Source: Magicicada septendecula (taxonomy: Eukaryota; Arthropoda; Insecta; Hemiptera; Cicadidae). From it: 64,000 bases of DNA. Shown piece after piece: positions 23,205 to 34,994 of the stretch; position 1 is the stretch's first letter; each line of letters opens with the position of its first letter. Under the pieces are notes generated by a model. The model worked only from the letters and a program-made list of their open reading frames with translations, did not search any database and had not been told where the DNA came from. A program made the position numbers and the translations under genes. The DNA is taken from NCBI GenBank assembly GCA_034769895.1, contig CM068372.1:233138843-233202842 (forward strand), in the 5' to 3' direction.

Positions 23205-24334
23205 TTGAACGGTATTTATCTTTTACCATTATATAAATAATACAATAATAATCATGAAACTCACTGCTGCCAGAATATTACTTACCGCCATAATCCCGTT
23301 AAACGTACCTTATAAAACTGCCCAGGTCGCCACGATATTTTATGGTTTAATATCGAAACCTTTACACTCTTTCCCTTATAAAAAATTAAATATTCCCGCG
23401 ATCTGACCACCCTTAAACTCAGAAAATTCCACAGAACGTTAGACGAGGTTTTCAGAACAGAATAGAAAATGGTTATGACTTAATAACTTACCACTATGAC
23501 ATGTTTAAGTAAAATCGAATATAATTTTATTAATTCAATAAATTGTAGTCTCTGTCTTGTTCTTTATTTTTAATGTTACTTTTCTAATTAACCTCTATTT
23601 TATAAAAAAGTTCCTATGCTAATCTATACTTACAACCAGTACTCTCGTTAACTTTTCTCTTTCTCTTTCTCCCCATTTTACTTCACACACACACTCTCAT
23701 TATGTTTACACTTTTTATTTACCATCTTTTATCGAGCTCTTTTAACACGTATTATTCACTGATACACTTCTGGCCAACATAAAGATCGTTTACATTAACT
23801 ACGTCATGGTACCGGGCGATGCGAGGTTCCCGGTGTTGCACACTATATTGTTTAACTGCTTTTTACGTATTAGTTAGATTGCACTGACATTATTCTTCTC
23901 TCATATTTACGCCAGTTTCGGTAGACCTCGGCTACTCAATTCACTTTGGTCTACCGAAATTTCCGAGGCCACTGTATTTGCGACTGTACCGTGTGATGAG
24001 TTGTAGGGAACTGCCCTGCTCTGCGATGACTGACTGTGTGTGTGCGTTGGTTGCCTAACCGCCCAGGTATTAGGCGTCGCCGTCAACGTGTATTCTGTAT
24101 TGCTTTGTTTCCATCACAGGTTCGGCGCTGGAATGTATGTACGTGGCGTTTTTTGAGAGAACGTCGGCCAAGGTGTGCGCTCTTGTGTGTGAAATCGCAC
24201 CCTAGTTGCTAACTTCACATTCCTGTGCCGGGCCGCGACAGTCTCGACGCTATAGTCCGTTCACCAAATATACTTGGGCGAAATAAAATTGATAAGATTT
24301 AATTTACAAATCCCCATAGGTTTGTACCGTTACA
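23205..24334 (-). repeat. Array LTR L1 (outermost left, 3' LTR side)
   Basis: Full-length 1,130-bp LTR. Its outer end reads TTGAACGG rather than TGTAACGG and abuts ACCC. The inner end is ACCGTTACA followed by the C-run (14 C near 24,341) that is the complementary strand of the polypurine tract. It has no primer-binding site on its outer side, as expected for the distal LTR. Confidence 0.88.
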
Positions 24335-24513
24335 ATACCACCCCCCCCCCCCCCAATGAGAGGTCTTCTGCCGAAACAGAAAAACTCTCACTGCTAAACC
24401 CTAAGAGGACCAGTGAGGATATGGCGCCAACAACACCCTTTAATCCTTATTACAATCATGGGTAACTTACCCCCCCTTAGCTGCACCTGCATGACTCTAC
24501 TAGACTTCTCTGT

Positions 24514-24879
24514 TTGAGATCCCAACACCGAAAAATCAGACAGGCACCCGCCACAGTATCACCAAACTCTGTAACATTCAATAAAAAATCGGTATGGAGA
24601 ACCATACATGACTTCCATGTTCTAAGATTTATATTTAAAATCATATTCGAAATGAAATATTTCCATAGAAACTACGTCTTTCTACTTATTGCTTCAGCAT
24701 TAACCACAGTACTGTGGTCACTAACGTATACCACCTCACGTTTTTGCACTCGATTTTCACTGATGATGGCAGTCGATGTTTTAATTACCGAAAAGTCTGG
24801 TTTTAAAGAAAACATTGGACTACGGCTAAACAGCCCGGGAAGCAATTTTAACAAAAAACTACTGCTTTGTTGCCGATAA
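24514..24879. other. Conserved 370-bp block with open frames on both strands
   Basis: The plus strand gives a 121-codon frame whose part MKYFHRNYVFLLIASALTTV includes a hydrophobic segment. The minus strand gives an open frame containing REVVYVSDHSTVV. Copies occur at 35,185-35,550 and 47,023-47,388, a partial one at 50,163-50,420, and diverged relatives at 25,710-26,000 and 51,130-51,420. Because the block lies just upstream of the polypurine tract on the minus strand, it may be a relic of the element's own last gene. I cannot decide the strand or assign a function. Confidence 0.4.
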
Positions 24880-25069
24880 CGTAGTACACATATACAAAAT
24901 TCTCCCCTCCACCTTCAACTATAAATTTTAATAATATAAAATTACCCCCACCCCGTTCACCAAACCTCTTCATTTATAGATATTTCATCTACGTTTCTAC
25001 AGTGGATTATTATAAGCTTCTTATCAGGATACTTTATTTATAAAAATTAAGTACTTTACTCTTGTTAAA

Positions 25070-25700
25070 TCATAAAATGTTTCAGGTAAACATTTCTCTT
25101 AACCGACCTTCTCCAAAATTAATAAACCTTCAGTCCTCTACAAATCAGGGATGAACGCAAAAAAATATTTGATTCTGTTTGAATGTGCGGCAGTTACCGT
25201 TCGTCATGGAAACATTTCTCTTGTTACAACATAAAATGTTGCAGGTAAACTACCCCTTTCCCTTAACCGATCTTCACCAAAATCAACAGATCTTGAGCTC
25301 TCTACAACTCAGGAAAGTGTGCAAAAAATTAGTAGATTCTCTTTGAATTTTCGGCAGTTATCGTTCGTCATATAAAAAATTACACTTTTTAAAACATAAA
25401 ACGTTGCTGAAAAACTACCCCTTTCCCTTAACCGATCTTCAACAAAATCAACAGACCATGAGTTCTCTTTAGTTCAAAAAGGTATGCAAAAATGTAGTTG
25501 ATTCAATTTGAATTTACGGCATTTATCATTCGTCATATAAAAAAAAATTTACCCTTGTCAAAACATAAAATGTTGCGGGTAAACTACCCCTTTCCCCTAA
25601 CCGATCTTCACCAACACCAAAAGGTATTGAGAACTCTACAATACAGGGCTGTATGCAAAACATCATTTGATTCTGTTTGAATTTGCGGCTGTTATCGTTT
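25070..25700. repeat. About 160-bp tandem repeats, block in I1
   Basis: Four units. Each carries the core CCCTTAACCGATCTTCACCA followed by CTCTACAA, a TATGCAAAA word, ATTTGATTCTGTTTGAAT and CGGC(A/T)GTTA. The spacing is 155-166 bp and units within the block differ considerably, so the block itself is old. Confidence 0.85.
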
Positions 25701-26230
25701 GCCATAGGAAAGATCGGTATGGAGAACCATATATAATTTCCATGTTCTAAGATTTATATTTAAAATCATTTTCGAAGTGAAATATTACCATAGAAACTAC
25801 TTCTTTCTACTTACTGCTTCAGCCTTAACCACAGTACTGTGGTCACTAACGTATACCACCTCACGTTATCGCACTGGATTTTCACTGATGATGGAAGTCG
25901 ATGGCATTGCGGAAACATCTGGTTTTATAGAAAACATTGGACTACGGCCAAACATCCCGGGAAGGAATTTTAACAAAAACTACTTCTTTGTTGCCGATAA
26001 CGTTGTACACATATATATAAAAATATGCATAAAATTAATGGCTTGTATAAGTTAATGTTTGATCTCCATTAAGTAGTGCTCAAGTTTCCAAAGTTTTAAT
26101 ATTATGATGTCCGTAATTAAAACATCAGAGCAGGTTTAGTGTGTATGAGGGTACACCGTGGACAAAAATTTTCAACATTTCCTATTGAGCGTTGCTTAGA
26201 GTAAAGCTGCGAATCTACAGTGTACGTTTC

Positions 26231-26565
26231 ACAGAACAAACACGCGGAAACGACGGAGCGCTCCGAAGTCACTCATGGACCATCAGCATCTTGCAGAGGG
26301 TTCATTCCCTAAAGACGAAAATTCTGTCTATGAATCGTTCCTCTGTAAACACGTGCAGTTTCACTGCCCAGCGATCCACAGGAAGCAAATCGCTATCCAC
26401 GCTGGACAATTTTTCGGCTTGCACGCGTTATGTTGGTGTGGGTTTCGGCACTATCCATTTAAAAAGCGTGCAAATGTAAGAAAATAAACATGAGTGAGGC
26501 CAGAAATAACGCGAATAGTGTGTGTGTGTGTGTGTGTGTGTGTGTTCCCTGCCTTTTTATTGCAG
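26231..26565 (+). other. Exon-like segment with splice-like signals and (TG)n
   Basis: On the plus strand there is a 70-codon open frame from 26,275 (MDHQHLAEGSFPKDENSVYE at its start). It contains a GTAAG (26,476-26,480) that looks like a splice donor. About 90 bp later comes a pyrimidine-rich tract ending TTTATTGCAG (26,556-26,565), like an acceptor, with the TG run between them. Copies occur at 27,705, 29,315, 30,861 and 51,647. It could be a captured host exon or chance similarity. No domain is recognised, and several copies have a stop in the frame. Confidence 0.3.
26519..26545. repeat. (TG)n tract of macro-unit 1
   Basis: About 13 TG units; the shortest of the four in the macro-repeat. 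Confidence 0.95.
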
Positions 26566-27989
26566 TAATCATAATAATAAAATGGAAACGTAAACATTAC
26601 ATAATTGAGATATGCTTGCCTGCCACGAACGATATATTTTCTCTCATACATGATTTACATTAAAATGAAAAAAATTATAATTTTATTGCCTGGCAACAAA
26701 ATTATTTTATTTTTAACAATTACCATTGTTTGAAAAAGTTTAAATCAATTTTCAAGTACTTTACTGTTGTTAAAAGGTAAAACGTTACAGGTAAACTACC
26801 CCTTCCCCTTAACCAATCTTCACCAAAATCAAAACGCCTTGAGATCACTAGAATTCAGGGACGTATGCAAAAAATTATTTGATTCTGTTTGAATATGCGG
26901 CAGTTGCCGTTCGTCATAGAAAACATTACCCTTGTTAAAACATAAAATGTTGCTGGTAAACTATACTATTCCCTTAACCGATCTTCACCAAAACCAAAAC
27001 GTCTTGAGAACTCTACAATTCAGGGCTGTATGCAAAACATTATTTGATTCTATTTGAATTTGCGGCTGTTATCGTTTGCCAAACAAAATTACCCTAGATA
27101 AAAAAACGCGGCAGGTAAACTACCCCTTTCCCTTAACCGATCTTCAGTACTCTACAATTCAGGGCTGTATGCAATAAATTATTTGATTCTGTTTGAATTT
27201 GCGGCTGTTATCCTTTGCCATAGAAAATACCCTTGTTAAAACATAAAACGTAGCAGGTAAACTACCCCTTTCCCTTAACCGATCTTCACCAAAAACAATA
27301 GGTCTTGAGTACTCTACAAATCAGTGATGTATGCAAAAATTGTTTAATTCTATTTGAATTTGCGGCTGTTATCGTTTGACATAGAAAAAAATTTACAGAC
27401 GTATAGACAGACAGACAGACAGACACACACACAGACACTTTTCAAAAAATGACTTTTTTCATGTTTTGAGTGTAGTACAATCAGAATCTGCAATAATCTC
27501 GAACACGATTTTTTTTGCCATCACCATACTTCCATTTCCTTAAGGAACATGGAAGTAAAAATATCAATTTCACTAACCCCTTCACTTACCTCGTTACTTC
27601 GTTTACTAGTGTCATCACTATTCTCGTTCAAGATAGCGTATAATCCCGTTTTTTTGTTCTTCCATTTGTCTAAGCTCATTATTGAATTTACGCCAATCAT
27701 CCTCACAGAACAAACACGCGGAAAATAAGGAGCGCTCCGAAGTCACTCTTGGACCCTCAGCATCTTGCAGAGGGTTCATTCCCTAAAGACGAAAATTCTG
27801 TCTATGAATCGTTCCTCTGTAAACACGTGCAGTTTCACTGACCAGCGATCCACAGGAAGCAAATCGCTATCCACGCTGGACAATTTTTCGGCTTGCACGC
27901 GTTATGTTGGTGTGGGTTTCGGCACTATCCATTTAAAAAGCGTGCAAATGTAAGAAAATAAACATGAGTGAGGCCAGAAATAACGCGAA

Positions 27990-28124
<135 letters not shown>

Positions 28125-29599
28125 CCCTGCCTTTTTATTGCAGTAATCATAATAATAAAATGGAAACGTAAACATTACATAATTGAGATATGCTTGCCTG
28201 CCACGACCGATATATTTTCTCTCATACATGATTTACATTAAAATGAAAAAAATTATAATTTTATTGCTTGGCAACAAAATTATTTTATTTTTAACAATTA
28301 CCATAGTTTGAAAAAGTTTAAATGAATTTTCAAGTACTTTACTGTTGTTAAAAGGTAAAACGTTGCTGGTAAACTACCCCTTCCCCTTAACCGATCTTCA
28401 CCAAAATCAAAAGTCCTTGAGATCACTAGAATTCAGGGACGTATGCAAAAAATTATTTGATTCTGTTTGAATATGCGGCAGTTACCGTTCGTCATAGAAA
28501 AAATTGCCCTTGTTAAAACATAAAATGTTGCTGGTAAACTATCCTATTCCCTTAACCGATCTTCACCAAAACCAAAACGTCTTGAGAAATCTACAATTCA
28601 GGGCTGTATGCAAAACATTATTTGATTCTGTTTGAATTTGCGGCTGTTATCGTTTGCCAAAACAAAATTATCCTTGATAAAAAAACGCTGCAGGTAAACT
28701 ACCCCTTTCCCTTAACCGATCTTCTCCGAAAACAATAGATCTTGAGTACCCTACAATTCAGGGCTGTATGCAATAAATTATTTGATTCTGTTTCAATTTG
28801 CGGCTTTTATCCTTTGCCATAGAAAATACCCTTGTTAAAACATAAAACGTAGCAGGTAAACTCCCCCTTTCCCTTAACCGATCTTCACCAAAAAACAACA
28901 GGTCTTGAGAACTCTACAATTCAGGGCCGTATGCAAAAGAGTAGTAGATTCTGTTTAAATTTGCGGCTGTTATCGTTTGACATAGAAAAAAAATCTACAG
29001 ACAGATAGTCAGACAGACACACAGACAGAGAGACAAACACACAGACACTTTTCGAAAAATGACTTTTTTTCATGTTTTGAGTGTAGTACAATCAGAATCT
29101 GCAATAATCTCGTACACGATTTTTTTTGCCATCACCATACTTCCATTTCCTTAAGGAACATCGAAGTAAAAATATCAATTTCACTAACCCCTTCACTTAC
29201 CTCGTTACTTCGTTTACTAGTGTCATCACTATTCTTTTTCAAGAAAGCGTATAACCCCGTTTTTTGTGCTTCCATTTGTCTAAGCTCATTATTGAATTTA
29301 CGCCAATCATCCTCACAGAACAAACACGCGGAAAATAAGGAGCGCTCCGAAGTCACTCTTGGACCCTCAGCATCTTGCAGAGGGTTCATTCCCTAAAGAC
29401 GAAAATTCTGTCTATGAATCGTTCCTCTGTAAACACGTGCAGTTTCACTGACCAGCGATCCACAGGAAGCAAATCGCTATCCACGCTGGACAATTTTTCG
29501 GCTTGCACGCGTTATGTTGGTGTGGGTTTCGGCACTATCCATTTAAAAAGCGTGCAAATGTAAGAAAATAAACATGAGTGAGGCCAGAAATAACGCGAA

Positions 29600-29601
<2 letters not shown>

Positions 29602-29669
<68 letters not shown>
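29602..29669. repeat. (TG)n tract of macro-unit 3
   Basis: 68 bp of uninterrupted TG/GT in the same position of the unit. Confidence 0.97.
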
Positions 29670-29670
<1 letters not shown>

Positions 29671-31145
29671 CCCTGCCTTTTTATTGCAGTAATCATAATA
29701 ATAAAATGGAAACGTAAACATTACATAATTGAGATATGCTTGCCTGCCACGACCGATATATTTTCTCTCATACATGATTTACATTAAAATGAAAAAAATT
29801 ATAATTTTATTGCTTGGCAACAAAATTATTTTATTTTTAACAATTACCATAGTTTGAAAAAGTTTAAATGAATTTTCAAGTACTTTACTGTTGTTAAAAG
29901 GTAAAACGTTGCTGGTAAACTACCCCTTCCCCTTAACCGATCTTCACCAAAATCAAAAGTCCTTGAGATCACTAGAATTCAGGGACGTATGCAAAAAATT
30001 ATTTGATTCTGTTCGAATATGCGGCAGTTACCGTTCGTCATAGAAAAAATTGCCCTTGTTAAAACATAAAATGTTGCTGGTAAACTATCCTATTCCCTTA
30101 ACCGATCTTCACCAAAACCAAAACGTCTTGAGAAATCTACAATTCAGGGCTGTATGCAAAACATTATTTGATTCTGTTTGAATTTGCGGCTGTTATCGTT
30201 TGCCAAAACAAAATTATCCTTGATAAAAAAACGCTGCAGGTAAACTACCCCTTTCCCTTAACCGATCTTCTCCGAAAACAATAGATCTTGAGTACCCTAC
30301 AATTCAGGGCTGTATGCAATAAATTATTTGATTCTGTTTCAATTTGCGGCTTTTATCCTTTGCCATAGAAAATACCCTTGTTAAAACATGAAACGTAGCA
30401 GGTAAACTCCCCCTTTCCCTTAACCGATCTTCACCAAAAAACAACAGGTCTTGAGAACTCTACAATTCAGGGCCGTATGCAAAAGAGTAGTAGATTCTGT
30501 TTAAATTTGCGGCTGTTATCGTTTGACATAGAAAAAAATCTACAGACAGATAGTCAGACAGACACACAGACAGAGAGACAAACACACAGACACTTTTCGA
30601 AAAATGACTTTTTTTCATGTTTTGAGTGTAGTACAATCAGAATCTGCAATAATCTCGTACACGATTTTTTTTGCCATCACCATACTTCCATTTCCTTAAG
30701 GAACATCGAAGTAAAAATATCAATTTCACTAACCCCTTCACTTACCTCGTTACTTCGTTTACTAGTGTCATCACTATTCTTTTTCAAGAAAGCGTATAAC
30801 CCGTTTTTTGTGCTTCCATTTTTGTCTAAGCTCATTATTGAATTTACGCCAATCATCCTCACAGAACAAACACGCGGAAAATAAGGAGCGCTCCGAAGTC
30901 ACTCTTGGACCCTCAGCATCTTGCAGAGGGTTCATTCCCTAAAGACGAAAATTCTGTCTATGAATCGTTCCTCTGTAAACACGTGCAGTTTCACTGACCA
31001 GCGATCCACAGGAAGCAAATCGCTATCCACGCTGGACAATTTTTCGGCTTGCACGCGTTATGTTGGTGTGGGTTTCGGCACTATCCATTTAAAAAGCGTG
31101 CAAATGTAAGAAAATAAACATGAGTGAGGCCAGAAATAACGCGAA

Positions 31146-31148
<3 letters not shown>

Positions 31149-31238
<90 letters not shown>
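31149..31238. repeat. (TG)n tract of macro-unit 4
   Basis: About 90 bp of TG/GT with one interruption (GG near 31,206). Confidence 0.95.
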
Positions 31239-31239
<1 letters not shown>

Positions 31240-32247
31240 CCCTGCCTTTTTATTGCAGTAATCATAATAATAAAATGGAAACGTAAACATTACATAATTG
31301 AGATATGCTTGCCTGCCACGACCGATATATTTTCTCTCATACATGATTTACATTTAAAATGAAAAAAATTATAATTTTATTGCTTGGCAACAAAATTATT
31401 TTATTTTTAACAATTACCATAGTTTGAAAAAGTTTAAATGAATTTTCAAGTACTTTACTGTTGTTAAAAGGTAAAACGTTGCTGGTAAACTACCCCTTCC
31501 CCTTAACCGATCTTCACCAAAATCAAAAGTCCTTGAGATCACTAGAATTCAGGGACGTATGCAAAAAATTATTTGATTCTGTTTGAATATGCGGCAGTTA
31601 CCGTTCGTCATAGAAAAAATTGCCCTTGTTAAAACATAAAATGTTGCTGGTAAACTATCCTATTCCCTTAACCGATCTTCACCAAAACCAAAACGTCTTG
31701 AGAAATCTACAATTCAGGGCTGTATGCAAAACATTATTTGATTCTGTTTGAATTTGCGGCTGTTATCGTTTGCCAAAACAAAATTATCCTTGATAAAAAA
31801 ACGCTGCAGGTAAACTACCCCTTTCCCTTAACCGATCTTCTCCGAAAACAATAGATCTTGAGTACCCTACAATTCAGGGCTGTATGCAATAAATTATTTG
31901 ATTCTGTTTCAATTTGCGGCTTTTATCCTTTGCCATAGAAAATACCCTTGTTAAAACATAAAACGTAGCAGGTAAACTCCCCCTTTCCCTTAACCGATCT
32001 TCACCAAAAAACAACAGGTCTTGAGAACTCTACAATTCAGGGCCGTATGCAAAAGAGTAGTAGATTCTGTTTAAATTTGCGGCTGTTATCGTTTGACATA
32101 GAAAAAAAATCTACAGACAGATAGTCAGACAGACACACAGACAGAGAGACAAACACACAGACACTTTTCGAAAAATGACTTTTTTTCATGTTTTGAGTGT
32201 AGTACAATCAGAATCTGCAATAATCTCGTACACGATTTTTTTTGCCA

Positions 32248-32529
32248 TCACCATACTTCCATTTCCTTAAGGAACATCGAAGTAAAAATATCAATTTCAC
32301 TAACCCCTTCACTTACCTCGTTACTTCGTTTACTAGTGTCATCACTATTCTTTTTCAAGAAAGCGTATAACCCCGTTTTTTGTGCTTCCATTTGTCTAAG
32401 CTCATTATTGAATTTACGCCAATCATCCTCAGTCATTCTTTCCATAATCCTTTTAAGCTCTTGCAGGAATTTTGCAGTATCCCATGCCTCCCATGATCTA
32501 CCTATTTTGGTTTCTTGCGCCTCGGCCAT
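32248..32529 (-). CDS. Short ORF at the gag position of the array element (unknown)
   Basis: Minus-strand frame of 93 codons from an ATG at 32,529, about 255 bp downstream of the primer-binding site. It begins MAEAQETKIGRSWEAWDTAK and is charged, with Lys/Glu-rich helical-looking composition, ending EMEVW. Its position after the primer-binding site is where a gag gene would start, but no capsid or zinc-knuckle motif is present. After the stop the sequence passes straight into CAGA-rich and 160-bp repeats. Partial copies of its second half occur in the other macro-units (ending near 27,521, 29,132 and 30,677) and at 52,960-53,154. The best guess is a gag start left after the coding part was lost; the protein may not be functional. 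Confidence 0.4.
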   Translation of the reverse strand: MAEAQETKIGRSWEAWDTAKFLQELKRIMERMTEDDWRKFNNELRQMEAQKTGLYAFLKKNSDDTSKRSNEVSEGVSEIDIFTSMFLKEMEVW

Positions 32530-32784
32530 GTTAAAAAATTATTTATATAATAACTTTTTATATAACACCCACTATAACCCTTCTGTTACTCAATAATTAT
32601 AGACTTAAAATCAAAATACCCCACACATAAAATCGCTATCCCAATGTAAATGTAAACACAATAACATTACCAAAACATAACCTTATTCAACGTAAATATA
32701 CGATAATTTCACAACTTACCCCGTTACCCAAATCCTATTTTCTGTGCCTCAAAACAGGTCTAATTCATATAATATTTATACGAA

Positions 32785-32802
32785 TATCCTGGCAGGGTCG
32801 CA
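32785..32802 (-). promoter_or_regulatory. Primer-binding site next to L2
   Basis: On the minus strand the LTR end is followed by a TGG...GACCCTGCCAGGAT word. The cleaner version beside L3, L4, L5 and L6 reads TGGCGACCCTGCCAGGAT (for example 33,845-33,863). It resembles the tRNA-Arg-type sites of some insect Gypsy elements; this match is from memory and unconfirmed. Confidence 0.65.
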
Positions 32803-32803
32803 T

Positions 32804-32959
32804 TGTAACGGTATTTACCTTTTACCATTATATAAATAATACAATAATAATCATGAAACTCACTGCTGCCAGAATATTACTTACCGTCATAATCCCGTTA
32901 AACTTACCTTATAAAACTGCCCAGGTCGCCACGATATTTTATGGTTTAATATCGAAACC
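32804..32959 (-). repeat. Array LTR L2 (partial)
   Basis: The first 156 bp match the TGTAACGG side of the full LTRs. The sequence then switches directly into the middle of a 160-bp repeat (CATCTTCACCAAAACC). Confidence 0.88.
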
Positions 32960-33864
32960 CATCTTCACCAAAACCAAAACGTCTTGAGAAATCTACAATT
33001 CAGGCTGTATGCAAAACATTATTTGATTCTGTTTGAATTTGCGGCTGTTATCGTTTGCCAAAACAAAATTACCCTTGATAAAAAAACGCTGCAGGTAAAC
33101 TACCCCTTTCCTTTAACCGATCTTCTCCGAAAACAATAGATCTTGAGTACTCTAAAATTCAGGGCTGTATGCAATAAATTATTTGATTGTGTTTGAATTT
33201 GCGGCTGTTATCCTTTGCATTAGAAAATACCCTTGTTAAAACATAAACCGTAGCCGGTAAACTACCCCTTTCCCTTAACCGATCTTCTCCGAAAACAATA
33301 GATCTTGAGTACCCTACAATTCAGGGCTGTATGCAATAAATTATTTGATTCTGTTTGAATTTGCGGCTTTTATCCTTTGCCACAGAAAATACCCTTGTTA
33401 AAACATAAAACGTAGCTGGTAAACTACCCGTATCCCTTAACCGATCTTCACCAAAAAAACAACAGGTCTTGAGAACTCTACAATTCAGGGCTGTATGCAA
33501 AAGAGTAGTAGATTCTGTTTAAAATTACGGCTGTTATCGTTTGACATAGAAAAAAAAATCTACAGACAGATAGACAGACAAACACACAGACACTTTTCGA
33601 AAAATGATTTTTTTTCATGTTTTGAGTGTAGTACAATCAGAATCTGCAATAATCTCGTACACGACTTAAAATCAAAATACCCCACACATAAAATCGCTAT
33701 CCCAATGTCAATGTAAACACAATAACATTACCAAAACATAACCTTATTCAACGTAAATATACGATAATTTCACAACTTACGCCGTTACACTAATCCTATT
33801 TTCTGTGCCTCAAAACAGGTCTAATTCTATACTATTTATACGAATATCCTGGCAGGGTCGCCAT
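32960..33864 (-). repeat. Array internal segment I2 (short)
   Basis: About 900 bp. It holds three to four 160-bp repeats (to about 33,550), a CAGA-rich tract (33,560-33,595), the conserved leader starting TTAAAATCAAAATACCCC and the primer-binding site next to L3. It has neither the polypurine side nor a 370-bp block, consistent with the switch at L2. Confidence 0.8.
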
Positions 33865-34994
33865 TGTAACGGTATTTATCTTTTACCATTATATAAATAA
33901 TACAATAATAATCATGAAACTCACTGCTGCCAGAATATTACTTACCGTCATAATCCCGTTAAACTTACCTTATAAAACTGCCCAGGTCGCCACGATATTT
34001 TATGGTTTAATATCGAAACCTTTATACTCTTTCCCTTATAAAAAATTAAATATTCCCGCGATCTGACCACCTTTAAACTCAGAAAATTCCACAGAACGTT
34101 AGACGAGGTTTTTAGCACAGAATAGAAAATGATTATGGCTTAATAACTTACCACTAACACATGTTTAAGTAAAATCGAATATAATTTTATTAATTCAATA
34201 AATTGTAGTCTCTGTCTTGTTCTTTATTTTGAATGTTACTTTTCTAATTAACCTCTATTTTATAAAAATGTTCCTATGCTAATTTATACTTACAACCAGT
34301 ACTCTCGTTAACTTTTCTCTTTCTCTTTCTCCCCATTTTACTTCACACACACACTCTCATTATGTTTACACTTTTTATTTACCATCTTTTATCGAGCTCT
34401 TTTAACACGTATTATTCACTGATACACTTCTGGCCAACATAAAGATCGTTTACATTAACTACGTCATGGTACCGGGCGATGCGAGGTTCCCGGTGTTGCA
34501 CATTATATTGTTTAACTGCTTTTTACGTATTAGTTAGATTGCACTGACATTATTCTTCTCTCATATTTACGCCAGATTCGGTAGACCTCGGCTACTCAAT
34601 TCACTTTGGTCTACCGAAATTTCCGAGGCCACTGTATTTGCGACTGTACCGTGTGATGAGTTGTAGAGAACTGCCCTGCTCTGCGATGACTGACTGTGTG
34701 TGTGCGTTGGTTCCCTAACCGCCCAGGTGTTAGGCGTCGCCGTCAACGTGTATTCTGTATTGCTTTGTTTCCATCACAGGTTCGGCGCTGAAATGTATGT
34801 ACGTGGCGTTTTTTGAGAGAACGTCGGCCGAGGTGTGCGCTCTTGTGTGTGAAATCGCACCCTAGTTGCTAACTTCACATTAATGTGCCGGGCCGCGACA
34901 GGTTCGAGGCTATAGTCCGTTCACCAAATATACTTGGGCGAAATAAAATTGATAAGATTTAATTTACAAATCCCCATAGGTTTGTACCGTTACA
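33865..34994 (-). repeat. Array LTR L3 (full length)
   Basis: 1,130 bp, nearly identical to L5 and L6. The primer-binding site lies on its left and the polypurine-tract complement (12-13 C) on its right, giving complete LTR signposts. Confidence 0.92.
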
